Assembly: GCA_031216445.1 (NCBI GenBank) | Contig: CM062196.1 | Coordinates: forward strand, 6,396,501-6,460,500 | Length of the DNA: 64,000 nt | Direction: 5' to 3' | Origin: Lateolabrax maculatus | Lineage: Eukaryota; Chordata; Actinopteri; Acropomatiformes; Lateolabracidae | Part shown: positions 1 to 11,469 of the stretch, in pieces | Layout: each line of letters starts with the position of its first letter | How positions within the stretch are numbered: position 1 is the first letter of the stretch | Made by a program: the position numbers and the translations under genes | The notes under the pieces: generated by a model | Seen by the model: the letters and a program-made list of their open reading frames with translations, nothing else | Told to the model about the DNA's origin: nothing | The model's database searches: none

Positions 1-924
1 TTTAATATGCATGTGTCGTGGTTAGGCTAAATTCCTGGCTACAGTTAGTTCCTTGGTTGTTTTTCCTACATCTTTTTTAATCTGAGATCTGTGAGACACA
101 AAACTTCTCTCCAAAAGTTGTTGTTTCCCCTCCCTTTATATCTTACCTTCCTTTCCTTTTCCTTTATTTTGAATTGTCATCCCTCTCTCCCTGCTGCATG
201 CTTTTTAATCAACATCAAGAACTGTGCAGGGGAGAAGAAGCTGTTTATGGGTGGCAACGCTGTGATGGTTTCTTTTGGGGTAAAAAGAGAGAGCTAGAGA
301 CACGTTTAGATGTGCTTGTATAGGTCTTTAAATGTGTGTTGTGTGTGTGGGTGCTCAAGGTTTTCAGCAGCTCCAGCACTTATACACCGCTAAAATCAAT
401 CTTAACATTTGTGCAGTGAGAAATAAATCCATTGATTGATTAAACTGATAAATGGGGTTGTTTGCCTCGCTTAATAATGACACAACTGTATCTGTGCAAT
501 AGAGACCATCTCTGTGTGTCTGTCTCTTTCTCTCTGTCCATCTCTTTATCTGCTGTGATTAAAGACAATTTATTTTCACCGATATATGAATTACGGCAGA
601 GCTTGCATCTTAAGTTTTAATTTTGTTGCACAGATGTTCACGCTTGCCACAAGGGAGACTCTTTATGTAGCTGTGCAGAAAGTGTGATTTTAAAGAACAA
701 TGAAATGGTATTTAGAGAGCTTTATGCTCCTGTTAATTGATGTCTTTTTTAAACAAAATTAATTGAGCAGATGTTGGGTTTTCTTTGGATAAGGTCTGTT
801 GACCTATGTGTGCAGTTTTATTTACTGGTTTGCAATGGATCACAACCAAAGCACAAAATATGGCTTAATAGCAGCTTTGAAATGAAATGGACATATTTTT
901 GTTTTAATAAAAGGTGAAAAAGTG

Positions 925-1480
925 ACTAATAATAATAATACTTTATTTTATGGAGCACATTCCAAGCCATAAGCACAAATTGCTTCCCAAGGTGAAGGAA
1001 TGTAATATACATATATGCCTATAAATACAAACACACACACACAAAACTCATGACCACAGTAATGTAGTGTGTCAACAGAAAAGCCTCTGTTGCTGCTTTT
1101 TAAATCTCGTCTTAAAACGTACTTTTACACAGTCCGATGATCAGATGTTCAGTGGAAGGCTGTTCCAGAGTCAAGGAGCTAGTACAGCAGAGGCTCGATC
1201 ACCCTTTTTTAATTTTTAACCTGGACTCTGGAATAGTTAAAAGACCCAGACTCGCAGACCCGAGGGGACTGTTGGGACAGCATTGTGTGAGGAGCTCAGT
1301 TACGTACTCTGGCGCCAGATCATTCAGAGCCTTGTATGTGATTAAAAGCACGTTTGTAGATTCTAAAAGAGAACATAAACCAATGTAGTGAAGCCAAAAT
1401 TGGTATGATGTTTGAGAATCGCTTTGTTTTGATCAGAAGTCTGGCTGCTGAATTTTGAACAATTTGGAGCTTGATTATTT
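925..1480 (+). mobile_element. Degraded dispersed teleost repeat
   Basis: The region begins with a TAATAATAATACTTTATTTTATGG-type segment (given here only as its pattern) and continues with phrases I recognise from a very common fish repeat: a 'gctgttccagagtc' block at about 1159, 'ctggactctggaa' near 1221, 'tcagagccttgtatgtg' near 1323, 'aaccaatgtagtgaagcc' near 1378, and 'gctgctgaattttgaacaa' near 1444. These occur in the order found in that family. The family name and class are uncertain. The ORF at 1137-1388 is a translation of this repeat and not a gene. Confidence 0.65.
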
Positions 1481-1881
1481 TATTTTAGCTGACTTTATGT
1501 TGGGTGTCTGTATGGGTTCATATGTTCCCTTCAACTGACACTTTCTGTACAGAGTGAGTCATTTGTATTAGTCACAACAAGCAGGTTCAACTGCTTTGAC
1601 TAGGTTATAAATGTCATGTTAATTCCTGTTATCAAATACTACGCACCGAAATGCACCAGGATATTGACCAGTATCATAAAGCTACACTATTTTTAGTTTC
1701 GTATCTAAATCTCTCTTTATAGTCTCACCATGATGTCAACACTACAACATGAATTTACTATAAAAAAAGACTTATATTGAAAAATGCTGTAAAGTTATGT
1801 GTATAAAACCAGGGGCTAAGTCTATGTGTTCGCATTTCTTTTGAGCCTTTTCATCCTGAGAATCTTGCATCCTTTATATTT

Positions 1882-1972
1882 GTGTGTGACTCTGGTGTGT
1901 GACTCTGGTGTGTGACTCTGGTGTGTGACTCTGGTGTGTGACTCTGGTGTGTGACTCTGGTGTGTGACTCTG
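1882..1972 (+). repeat. 13-bp minisatellite, seven exact copies
   Basis: The unit GTGTGTGACTCTG is repeated seven times in tandem without a mismatch (91 bp), followed by a degenerate partial copy. On the reverse strand it reads as repeating Ser-His-Thr-Pro-Glu, which explains the ORF there. The perfect identity suggests recent expansion and probable length polymorphism. Confidence 0.95.
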
Positions 1973-2110
1973 GTGTGAGTGTGTATGTGCGACTGCTTCC
2001 TGCTGTTAGTGTCACCATGATGGAGAGACTATAGATTGGTTTGTCGGTTAATGAGTCTTTCTGCGAGTGTGTCTGCATATGCTTCTGAGGTGTCCCAATG
2101 ATGAAGAGTT

Positions 2111-2112
<2 letters not shown>

Positions 2113-2150
<38 letters not shown>

Positions 2151-2393
2151 TTGTACAGCTATCCTTGTGAGAACCAGTTTGAGTTTTAGGCCACGGGAGT
2201 GAGGACATTTTCTGAGACACCTTCAACGGGCTCTTTGAGGGTTCAGACTTGGTTTTAAGGTTCAGGTTAGAATAAAGTTTAGGTTAAGGTCAAGGTAAGG
2301 GTTGGGGTCAGGCATTTAGTTTTGATGGTTAAGGTTAGGGTAAGGGGCTGGGGAATGCATTATGTCAATGAATGTCCTCACAAGTATAGCTGT

Positions 2394-2457
<64 letters not shown>
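2113..2457 (+). repeat. GT-flanked dispersed element with TTAGGG-like motifs
   Basis: Two (GT)n runs (2113-2147 and 2400-2457) bracket about 250 bp that includes 'gtgaggacattttctgag', repeated GGTTAAGG/GGTTAGGG-type words (2270-2345), 'gggaatgcattatgtcaat' and 'gtcctcacaagtatag'. I recognise this arrangement as a recurrent fish repeat that lies next to GT microsatellites. It is not a telomere: the TTAGGG words are irregular and interspersed. Confidence 0.65.
2400..2457 (+). repeat. (GT)29 microsatellite
   Basis: An uninterrupted GT run of about 58 nt that forms the right edge of the element at 2113-2457. Confidence 0.95.
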
Positions 2458-2460
<3 letters not shown>

Positions 2461-2739
2461 CTCTCTCTCATTTTTCGCCCCATGTGTCTCCCTCCCTCAT
2501 CAGTGGCTGCTTTAGTCCATTAGTACAGAGGTCTGGGGTCTGCGGGGTGAACAGGGAACGGTCAGGCTCTTCCATTTCAGACTGGGGTCACTGGCTTTAC
2601 AGTCCTTCACAGCTAATGACCATCTCTGGAAACACACTAGGTAATGTGCTCACACACACACATACACACACACAACCTCCTGTTCAGCTCCACACTGATC
2701 CAGGAGGCTTGCTTTGCTTTGAACAATAACACGTTTGTG

Positions 2740-5700
2740 TGTGTGAAAACTGAGATAGTTTTGTGTATATAATATTATTACAAACATATGCAAGTGAAAT
2801 AGTTATGTTGACAAAGTGTCTTCATTTTCCCTGAAGCACAGCGATCAGTTATCAACTTCCTCCGTGAGCGACGGTTCTATTTTGATGATTGTGCACTGAG
2901 TCTTTGCCATTATAGCTAAATTAACTGAAGTCCCTCAGCTTGTAGTAAGCAGAGCGTTCATGTGCAGGTAGCACCAGGGGTAATCTAAAACATTCCAACG
3001 GATGGAGTATGCTTCGGTGAAAGTTGACCGGGACTCGTTAGAAGCAATCGAAGAACATAATCCGTTTTCTCCAAATCAGCCCAACTAACCGAGGAAGCAT
3101 AGTAATGAGAAAATGATTAGATTTTCTTTTCTGCTGCATGGCTGCTGAAGCTCTCTCCCTCTCTGCCAGCTCCTCTCACTTTCTCTCAGGCCCATGGCCA
3201 CTGTGGATTTGTTAAACAGTTTGTTTACCTCTTGCTTGGGTTTCTTGAATTCTAATTCTCGTTTTTACTCCATCTCTATTTTCGTCCTCATGTTCATGTC
3301 TATATCTTTTTTCCTCCGTCTTCACTCTCCTAACATTAGTGGGTGTTTTCTGAGAAGTGTGAAGTGAAAAGTATGTATTTGAGAACAGATCAGAAGATTT
3401 AACCAACTATTTCACATGATGATATAACCTCTGGTTGCAGCTTCTTAAATATGATTTTCATCTTGTCACTGGTTTAAATCCTTGTCAATTTAAAACTTCT
3501 AGGTTATGGACTATTGGTCAGACAAAAAACAAGCAATTGGAGTACTTCACCTTAGTTTCTCTGCAACTGGTGAGAATGATTTGAGTTCATACATAGTGAC
3601 CCAACTCTTTACTTTACTCTGTATCACTAGGTTGTATTTGGACACATTCAGATTACAGAAACAGAGAAGGATGAATGGCAAGGTGATAGATCGATAGTGA
3701 TAGAGAGGCAAACAGAAGTTTAAAGCATGTTTTCTATCTGAAATGTGTCATACCGCTGCAGGGTTTTAAATTGAGTCTGTATGATGCTGCATTTACGTGC
3801 TGTCAGTGTGGTGCACCTGCTGCTTTGGAAAAAGGATGATGGATCCATTAGGTGGATGGACACTGCCTTCATGGACTGACTCAGCTGTGTGTGTGTGTGT
3901 GTGTGTGTGTGTGGTTAGCTGGTTATTCTGTTACAAGTATGTCAATAAAAAGGTTGCAGTACTTGTTCTTCAACCTGCTACAGCAGCCAAGAATCTGATG
4001 CTGAAGTGTGTGTGTGTGTGTGTGTCCATCCGTCTGGACTTAAAACTAAAGGGAATGGGAGAGCAGGGAAGCCATAGATCAATTTCCTTTTTTATTGTGG
4101 CGGAGTGGAGACTTGAGATGCATGGCCTCCTGTGACCCAGATTCATTCCTCCTTTCTCCTTCTGCTCCTCCTCGTTGGCACAGTGTCATAACATCAGAAG
4201 GAGGGAGAGATGAAAGGGAGACAGAGACGCAGAAAGAGAATGGGTGAGGGAGGGTGTGTTGCATGAATCAGAGCTGATAGTGAAAAAGAGAGGAAGCGGA
4301 GAAGAATGGAAGTACAAAGGTTATTGTGAAGACCATTCGAGAATTACACCTGAGTGCAGGCAGTTGCACATGAAAGCATCATTTGAGATGTCCTACACAT
4401 AAAGCATGCATCATGAAGGGAATGAGGGACAGAGTACACAAATGCAGGGATATGGATATTTAAGAAAGATGAAATAATTCCAAAGTGAATGACAGAGAGA
4501 GAGAGAGAAAAGAAATGGTGGATGAAAAAGCAGAGAAGCATGAATTGAAGCTCATAGTGAAGTGAGAGACACAAGACTCCATCACCCAGGAGAAAGCAAG
4601 CATACAGCTATTCTGTTCTGCTAATTATCATTATAAACAGCCTCTATATCCTGCTGTTTAAAAGAGTAAGTTCCCTGCTCACATGTTCCAGGTCGGGATC
4701 CAGTGTCAGGCTCTGAGTGGCAACTGTCTCTTGTTCATGTGTGATAATATTCTGATGTTTTGATGTTATGAAGAGTCATCAGGCCTGATAGTATATTTTC
4801 AGGGCACTTTTTAACACTGCAGAGGACAGTCTGTAGCACCATTCCCCATCTGGGTTATTTTTATTTTTTGTTAAGCGGCAGTAAAAACCTCACTCAAAGC
4901 TGAAATCTGTAATAGTTGTTAATTATATATACTATAATTGTATCCATTTGTATAGCCGAGTGCAGTAAAACTGGTTGGACACACTCCATATGTTTTTTTT
5001 GGACATTTTCACTGCATACCAGCAAAATGAGGTGAAACAACCTCATAAAAATGCCACTGTAGAAGCTGTGATGTGCAGTACTTTGAACATGCAGAAGGTT
5101 ACACAGCTTCTGGTCATAGTAGGTACTGCTGTGTGTTTGCTGTGCTATAGACGGATAAGAGTGACAAGTTATAATGCAAACAGTGTACCCCACAGTTGCT
5201 GGTGGCATTGTGATGTACTGTACATCAGACGAGGTTTGAGGCAGCTACAGCACATTTTAACTTGCGTTTCCAACATTTGACAAAGTCAACTGCCTGGAAG
5301 CAGAAGTGCTAGCAGAAGCGGCACAGACGAGTGTGTCCATTTTCCCCTTTCCTTACCTTCTGTGGCCGCCATCTGTTTCCCCTTCCTTCACTCACAATTT
5401 ACAATTCAATTTATAATTCATATTCATTGTTAATTCTGTGCTTTATATGTCTGGCTGTTACATTTGAAGCCATATTTACCAAAGCAATTTACATAATATT
5501 AAAAACTAATTCTCTGCACAGGCTTTTGGTCTGAAGCTTGGTTTGCTTTGGCCCGCTTTAGCCTCATTTGGCATGGTTTAGTGTTCTAACACCCAGGCGC
5601 ATCCTGCCAATGCACTTGCACAGATCTTGAGTCTGACCAGTTCAACAGGAATTACCCCCCATCCAAGAAATTCTTGGGAGGTGTGAAGGTTGTTGCATCC

Positions 5701-5940
5701 AAAAGTGACTTTCTGCCACCCCCATGTGAACTGCTACTATGGGAGCCCATCTGTCACATTGAGAGAAGGCACCATTTACACACACACAGACCCATGCACA
5801 TACACACAATGTCATGCTGAGGTAGGGGAAATGGCTGATTATCCGCTGTGTGAGTGTGTATGCAGTGAAGCAATGCAAGGGCATAGCATGCAGCTGAGAC
5901 TCCAGCTTTGTCTAGATTGAGAAAAAGTAGCGTAGCAACT
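2740..5940. other. Intronic sequence with two short GT runs and no gene
   Basis: Unique-looking AT-rich sequence. It contains (GT)14 at 3886-3913, (GT)10 at 4006-4025 and a purine-rich stretch at about 4195-4320. The open frames at 4894-5280 overlap on opposite strands and show no recognisable domain. Confidence 0.6.
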
Positions 5941-5949
5941 GTCATCAGA

Positions 5950-5999
5950 TATACATACATACATACATACACATGCGCACACACACACACACACACACA
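5950..5999 (+). repeat. Compound (ATAC)n-(CA)n microsatellite
   Basis: Five tandem ATAC-type units (5951-5971) run through 'acatgcgc' into (CA)11-12 ending at 5999. Confidence 0.9.
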
Positions 6000-6269
6000 T
6001 TGTACATAGAGTGTATAGAAACACACACCAATTTGCCCACCTAAGCAGTATTTTTCTCACAAAGAAAATGGACAGTAAACATGTACACACAAGCAGATTT
6101 GATCTGTTCTTTCTTTCTTTGTCTGCGTAAATCTGAAGGGTTTGCTGCTGCTTGGTCTTGTGGTTTGGCTGTAATTGTGAGCCCCTGTTTCAGATTGGAC
6201 AGGATTTTATTGAGCCTTCTAGGATTTGTCTTCCTAATCAGTCTTACTTAGCCCATACATCTTTGTGTT

Positions 6270-6271
<2 letters not shown>

Positions 6272-6308
<37 letters not shown>

Positions 6309-6360
6309 TACGAGAGGACCAAATGCAGAATGTCAGTTAGGGTCCTCACAAGTTCAGTAA
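6272..6360 (+). repeat. (GT)17 run with a fragment of the GT-associated repeat
   Basis: A GT run (6274-6307) is followed by 'gagaggaccaaatg' and 'gtcctcacaag'. These are words also associated with the element at 2113-2457, so a second, partial copy of that family is likely. Confidence 0.5.
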
Positions 6361-6499
6361 AAATATGTGAGTTTGAGGAGGGGTGAGTGGTTATAATACT
6401 GATAAATATATTAATCAAGATGAACTATTCCAAGCACCCCCTCGCCCCCGTGTCTTTGTTACACACATACTCACACACGCAGCTCCCGTCCACCCGCTC

Positions 6500-6505
6500 C
6501 ACACA

Positions 6506-6526
<21 letters not shown>
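6500..6526 (+). repeat. (CA)13 microsatellite
   Basis: A pure CA run, with shorter CA segments on both sides up to about 6538. Confidence 0.95.
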
Positions 6527-6538
<12 letters not shown>

Positions 6539-7872
6539 TAAAGCCAGTAGACCATGTAGCCCATTATTAAAAGCCCAGTGACCTCCATCTAAACAGGCCT
6601 AAATCTGAATTGTACTGCTGATGAGAAAACACTCTGGTTGTCACCTCATTAACCAAGAAGAGATCCCAATCAGCTCCTCTCATCTTCTCTGAAGCTTTTG
6701 CACCTCTCCTTGATGAATATTGTGTAGTAAAATGTCATGATACAAAGGAAAAGGATGGGGACAGAGACTGATTCTGATTCGTAAACACTGGATACTTGCT
6801 CGCTGATAGTGAGTACCAGTGCAATCCACTTCTTTTTTTTTCCTTTTCATTTTGTAATCTGTATACCTAAAATTCTTCTAAGTTTAAGCTAAGATGAGGC
6901 TGTTAATACACAACACCTCATTCATATACCAGCACTCTAAGCTTGTGCAATGTTAATTATATTAAGACCTTAACCTTAAAGCTGCAAAACATTCAATTGA
7001 TCAAGTGACTATTTGCAGTGTCAAAGGTCTCGCTTGTAGTGACGAACCGACAGAGATTATAACCTAACCTGCCGTCAACTTTAGTGTTTTGGTTCACTCT
7101 TCCCACTGACAAACAGTGTTAGCGTCTAGCTGGTGAACATAGTGGAGCATTTAACAGTGAAAGAGCTTGATATTTCCCTCAGGAGATGGTGGGGATCAAA
7201 ACTTAGCTAAAAGAAGAGTGAATATTAGACTTGAAGCAAAATGAATGCTATGTTGCTCAGCGTCTGCTCGATGTGTAAATTTACAACTAGTGGCCTGCAA
7301 GTTCTCCATGTTAAGGTGATAATAAAATACAAACAGATTAGGCCTAATGCAGGTTTAACGTACTAGGTTAAGTTTAGAGATCACAAGTTACATCCACTTG
7401 TGCAGCAACTCATGACTAGAATGCAGTGTTGTAGAGCAACAGTTTTCCATGAAGTTAAAGTACCCATTTCAAGGTGTTTTTAAAAAAAAAAAAAATCAAA
7501 AAGCAGTGGATGATTGGATGTGAAGATGATGCTGTAGTTTTGGCGCACACGCACACCTCTTTTTGTATATTAACAAGGGTGTCTGGCTCGCCACTGAGTC
7601 ACCCTCTTCCTCCACATCTTCACATTCCTGCTATTCACACTCACCCACCAACCATCACCACCTGTCTTCCTCTCCCACACCTCTCAGCTTGTTATGTTCC
7701 CCCTTGGCAGCGAGTATTCACATATCCAGGTTGTGTTGGTGCTTCATGTGGGCACAATTCAGCCCTGCAGGTCATTAAATAGTGCCACTGTCCATCACGC
7801 TCAGCCGAAAATGTAGACATTCACCCCGGTATCCAGATTCAAACCCAGGGTCCAGCTGCACACCTATAAGAA

Positions 7873-8023
7873 AGGTTTGACATTTTGGAAGATACTATTT
7901 TTGTTTTTCTTGCTAGATGAGAGGAGCGAGTTTCTATATTTCCGATTTAATTAATTTAGTCAGCTCGCTCTCTTAAAGAAAGCAAATGAGTGGATTTATC
8001 AGAATGTTGAACTAACCCTTTAA
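7873..8023 (+). mobile_element. Short MITE-like element with terminal inverted repeats
   Basis: The left end 'ggtttgacattttgg' (7874) matches the reverse complement of the right end 'cagaatgttgaactaaccc' (8000-8018) with a few mismatches. The internal 'ttcttgctagatgagag' resembles a known fish element that begins with 'tttgacattttggg' and 'cttgctgagagttagatgag'. The interior is much shorter than in the copy at 19805-20110, so this is probably a deletion derivative. Confidence 0.5.
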
Positions 8024-8189
8024 AGCACACCACGCCACACTCTACTTTAGGAACACCTGTCTAAAGGATGCTGTGTCCTCTTTGCTAAACTTTTCCAGCC
8101 TATTTCTTTGACTTCTCTTTGACACCCGATTATTTTTATTCTCCCCTTCTTCGTTCACTTAACCCCTATTCCTTTTACACACTCACATA

Positions 8190-8196
<7 letters not shown>

Positions 8197-8227
<31 letters not shown>
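8197..8227 (+). repeat. (CA)15 microsatellite
   Basis: A pure CA run preceded by imperfect CA/TACA units from 8176. It is followed by a pyrimidine-rich stretch up to about 8400. Confidence 0.9.
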
Positions 8228-8231
<4 letters not shown>

Positions 8232-8389
8232 CTCTATCTTGTCCACTCCACCATCCCATGGTTCTGCTCATCTCGTCTAACTTTGTCTCTCCTTCGGATG
8301 GGACTCCCTCTATGACCGCCCTCCCCATCCTTCCCTTGTTATCTCTGTTCTCTCTGTCTCTGTCTCTCCCGCTCTCCCTCTTCCTCGTC

Positions 8390-8610
8390 TGATTTGGTTT
8401 TCATTAAGTCTTAATCTACGTCGGGGCTCCAGCGTGTCACACGGTGCTCATTGTGTAGGATTGATGTGTCGCTCTTCTCCTCCCCGGCTGGACCCTTATC
8501 AGCCCAGACAAACCACAGGGTCCCTAATGAAGGCCGCCCTTCTCTCCATGCTAATTCAACACCGGCTACAGCCCATTGGAATTCGACTCATTCGTCTGCC
8601 ATCCAACTCA
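8390..8610. promoter_or_regulatory. Candidate conserved noncoding block
   Basis: Between a pyrimidine tract and ordinary intron lies about 200 bp of complex, balanced-composition sequence containing 'cattaagtcttaatc' and 'tctccatgctaattcaac'. It has no repeat character and no convincing coding frame. Both ORFs over it are on the + strand in different frames and neither matches a domain. I call it only from its texture. Confidence 0.25.
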
Positions 8611-8699
8611 CTGAGGTACTCAGACCTAGAGAGGTGTGGATGTGTAAGGTTGTACTGTGGCTTAACTCATATTGCTAATAAGATATTACTTTAGATAAC

Positions 8700-11380
8700 T
8701 CAAGAAGGACTCAATTTCTCCAAATGTGGTGTAATCCAGCTGGCACATATTCAGCAGGCTAACACTGTGTAGGTGTACCCTGAAGGCATCTTCCTGTGCC
8801 CTTGAGATGCTCTGGGCAGTATTTATTTGCCCCTAACCCTGTGTAAATCAGTGACTCTGATCTGTTGGTATTTCTCTTGTGGAAACTGGATGGCTTGTAG
8901 CTTCTTTTTTCCTTTGGTTCTGATCCATCACCAGGTTGCTAGATTCTCCGTGACATTTAGTTGGTCTCTAGGAACTCTGGGATTTGTAACACTTTAAGTG
9001 CTACTAGAAATGTTGTATTTCCGGGTTTTCATAAACTGGTCCAATGTAGAGAAAGACAGAGATTATCAATCTGAACCAAATCTAATGCCAGCCAACAATC
9101 AATCAAAACTCTTGATATATAAAAAGTGAGGATGTATTTTACTGTATGGATGTTTTACTTTTAACTTAATGTACATAATGTCATAGATAAAGATTTGAAA
9201 CCACGTTTTCAGTGGCTTTAGGGACCTCGAAATTTAGTGCTTATGTGCAGCACTTGAAGGCAGCATACAGTCGAACAAAGGTACTTTTTGTGAATCAGCA
9301 GGTAGAAAGTGTGTCTCAACATGTGTAGCTCTAAGTCACATGAATGCTGTGAGTAGGTACTGGAGTTAAGAGAGGACGGATGAGAGACGAGCATCGTGAG
9401 AGTGGTTTGGTAGAAAAAATGTGAAAGTAGACAAGATGAAAATATGAGAGGAGAGGACGAGACATATTAGACAGAAGAATATAGTGATTGTATAGAAGAG
9501 AAGCAATTGTGGTAGAGTGAAGTGCACTGTCTGGATTACAAATATATTCAGCCTTTGTGCACATAAAATATACCGCTGGACTTTTTGTGAATATTAATTT
9601 TTTCAAATATATTCAGTTCATTGTCTGTCTGAATTTAAAGCCACATGTAGGGTTAGTTTTTCATGGTAATAAGTTGAATCTTTGAATCTTGTGTGCATCG
9701 TGTTATATCAGGACATCGAATTATATAATTAATCCACTGAAGTTGGAGGACTGTGCTTTAAATCAAACATTTGGCCCACTTAGCCACTCAGCTTGATTTT
9801 TGTACTGCTTTTGCTGGATTTGTAAGATAAAGTGTGTTTTGAGTTTTAGTCATATTCTTACTTGTCCTAGCTTTGATGAGCGAGTTCCCCTCAGCTCTAC
9901 AGAGTATTTTAGTGTCTTGCAGCTTAAAAACTCACTGCACCAAATGGCAGACAAACAAAGTTAGTTACACGCTGATGTGTGGAGTATTTTGCAACAAAAA
10001 AAGTCATATACCCCCCTTAAGAGTTGGTGGACACCCAAACAGAAATAACAGGACTGTTAGTATTGGACTTATATTCATCAAGTGGCTAGAAATCCAACTC
10101 CAAATGAATGATAATGTTGCAAATAGACAACTGTTTGCTGACATGTTCTCCACAACTTTATAAGGTAATAATGTTGTTCTGCGTCCTCCAAGTGGCAAAA
10201 CGAATATATATTATTGCTTTAAAATGTCAGAATACATTAATAAATGGCCATCACAAGTTCCCAGTGTTTAAAGTAACATCTTCAAACTTTCCTCCTCCAA
10301 CCAAGAATCCAAAAAACAAAGGTATTCAATTTACAGTGATATAACAGCAGAAAATCATCAAACTGAATAGGGTTGGAACCAGTGAATGTTTGGCATTTAT
10401 ACTGTATAAAAGGCTTAAATGATTAATGGATTCTCTTTCTTTGGATTTACTAATCATTTCAGCACCAGACTGTACTTTAACTGTGTGTTACCTGGATTTA
10501 TATTGGTATATAGTGATTAATCATACCCTAAAATGTCTTAGTGGTCTTTTAGATTGATCATGAATAACGTGTGTGTAACATGGCAGCATAGCCACCTAGA
10601 AATAATGTTATAAAACATTAAATAATATTGTTGTTTTCTAAATTCTGTGCAGTTTACATGACGTAACCAAATGACTCAACATTGCAGTGTGCAAGGTCTC
10701 AGCTCAAGTCTTATTTAGCCACTTAAATGACACTGAATTGAATGAGACTCAAAAGGCTGTGAGTCATTTTGCTTTGGACCCATATCAAATTTGCATCAAT
10801 CTGTCCATTAAAATTTATATGCACAACACGCCGCATTTCCTGCAGTGTAGCAGGAGTGAGGTGCAGCTCAGGCAGCTCAGGCTCTGACAAACAGCTGAAC
10901 TTTTCTGTGCAATAATAGCAGGCTATATGATGAGGATTAATGAACATGTGTTGTGTTAATGATGATTGTTAATCTTCACCCCACTGCCCCATCCCCAGCA
11001 CATACACACCCACACACAGATACACACATACTTTACATCCCCCCGTGTCTAATCATGGGGTACCAGTCTGTAGAGATTAGGTCGGGTGCACACACACTAA
11101 TCACGGGGTGTCAGATGGTCTACGTGGGGTCTCTCCTGCGTGCTCTCTCTTGGTCTCTGTCTATCTCTCACACTCAGTAATCCTGGGGTGTCAGTCAGCG
11201 AGTGAGTTGCTGGTTTTGGGTTCAGTCATTCAAACATCCAGGCAACTGTTGATTAAAGAAACAGAGATGATCTGTGAAGTGATGGGGGAAGAGTTGATCT
11301 GGCTGCTGACAACAGCAGCGTGAGGATAATCATTATGATGAGAAGGCTGTGTTTGTCGGAGGATTGCCTCTTTTTTTTTT
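8700..11380. other. Intronic sequence without recognisable features
   Basis: AT-rich unique sequence. The short ORFs on both strands (about 9331-9606, 9873-10344 and 10687-10947) overlap one another and have no domain-like pattern. Confidence 0.6.
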
Positions 11381-11393
11381 TCACAGAAGAGAC

Positions 11394-11461
11394 ATTCTCA
11401 CAGAATTCCCGCAGAAGTCCTGCACTGTCGGTGTACGACAGTGCAGGACTTCTGTGAGAAT
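11394..11461. repeat. Quasi-palindrome, 26-bp arms with an 11-bp insertion in one arm
   Basis: The right arm (11436-11461) is the exact reverse complement of 11394-11404 joined to 11416-11430. The 11 nt at 11405-11415 are extra in the left arm and end in CAGA, a copy of the bases just before them. The loop is the 5-nt GTGTA (11431-11435). As RNA this would form a tight 15-20 bp hairpin. Confidence 0.9.
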
Positions 11462-11469
11462 ATTAAAAG

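Noticed and set aside
2270..2345. Possible interstitial telomere array
   Set aside because: The GGTTAGGG-like words are irregular and not in tandem; they fit a dispersed repeat better.
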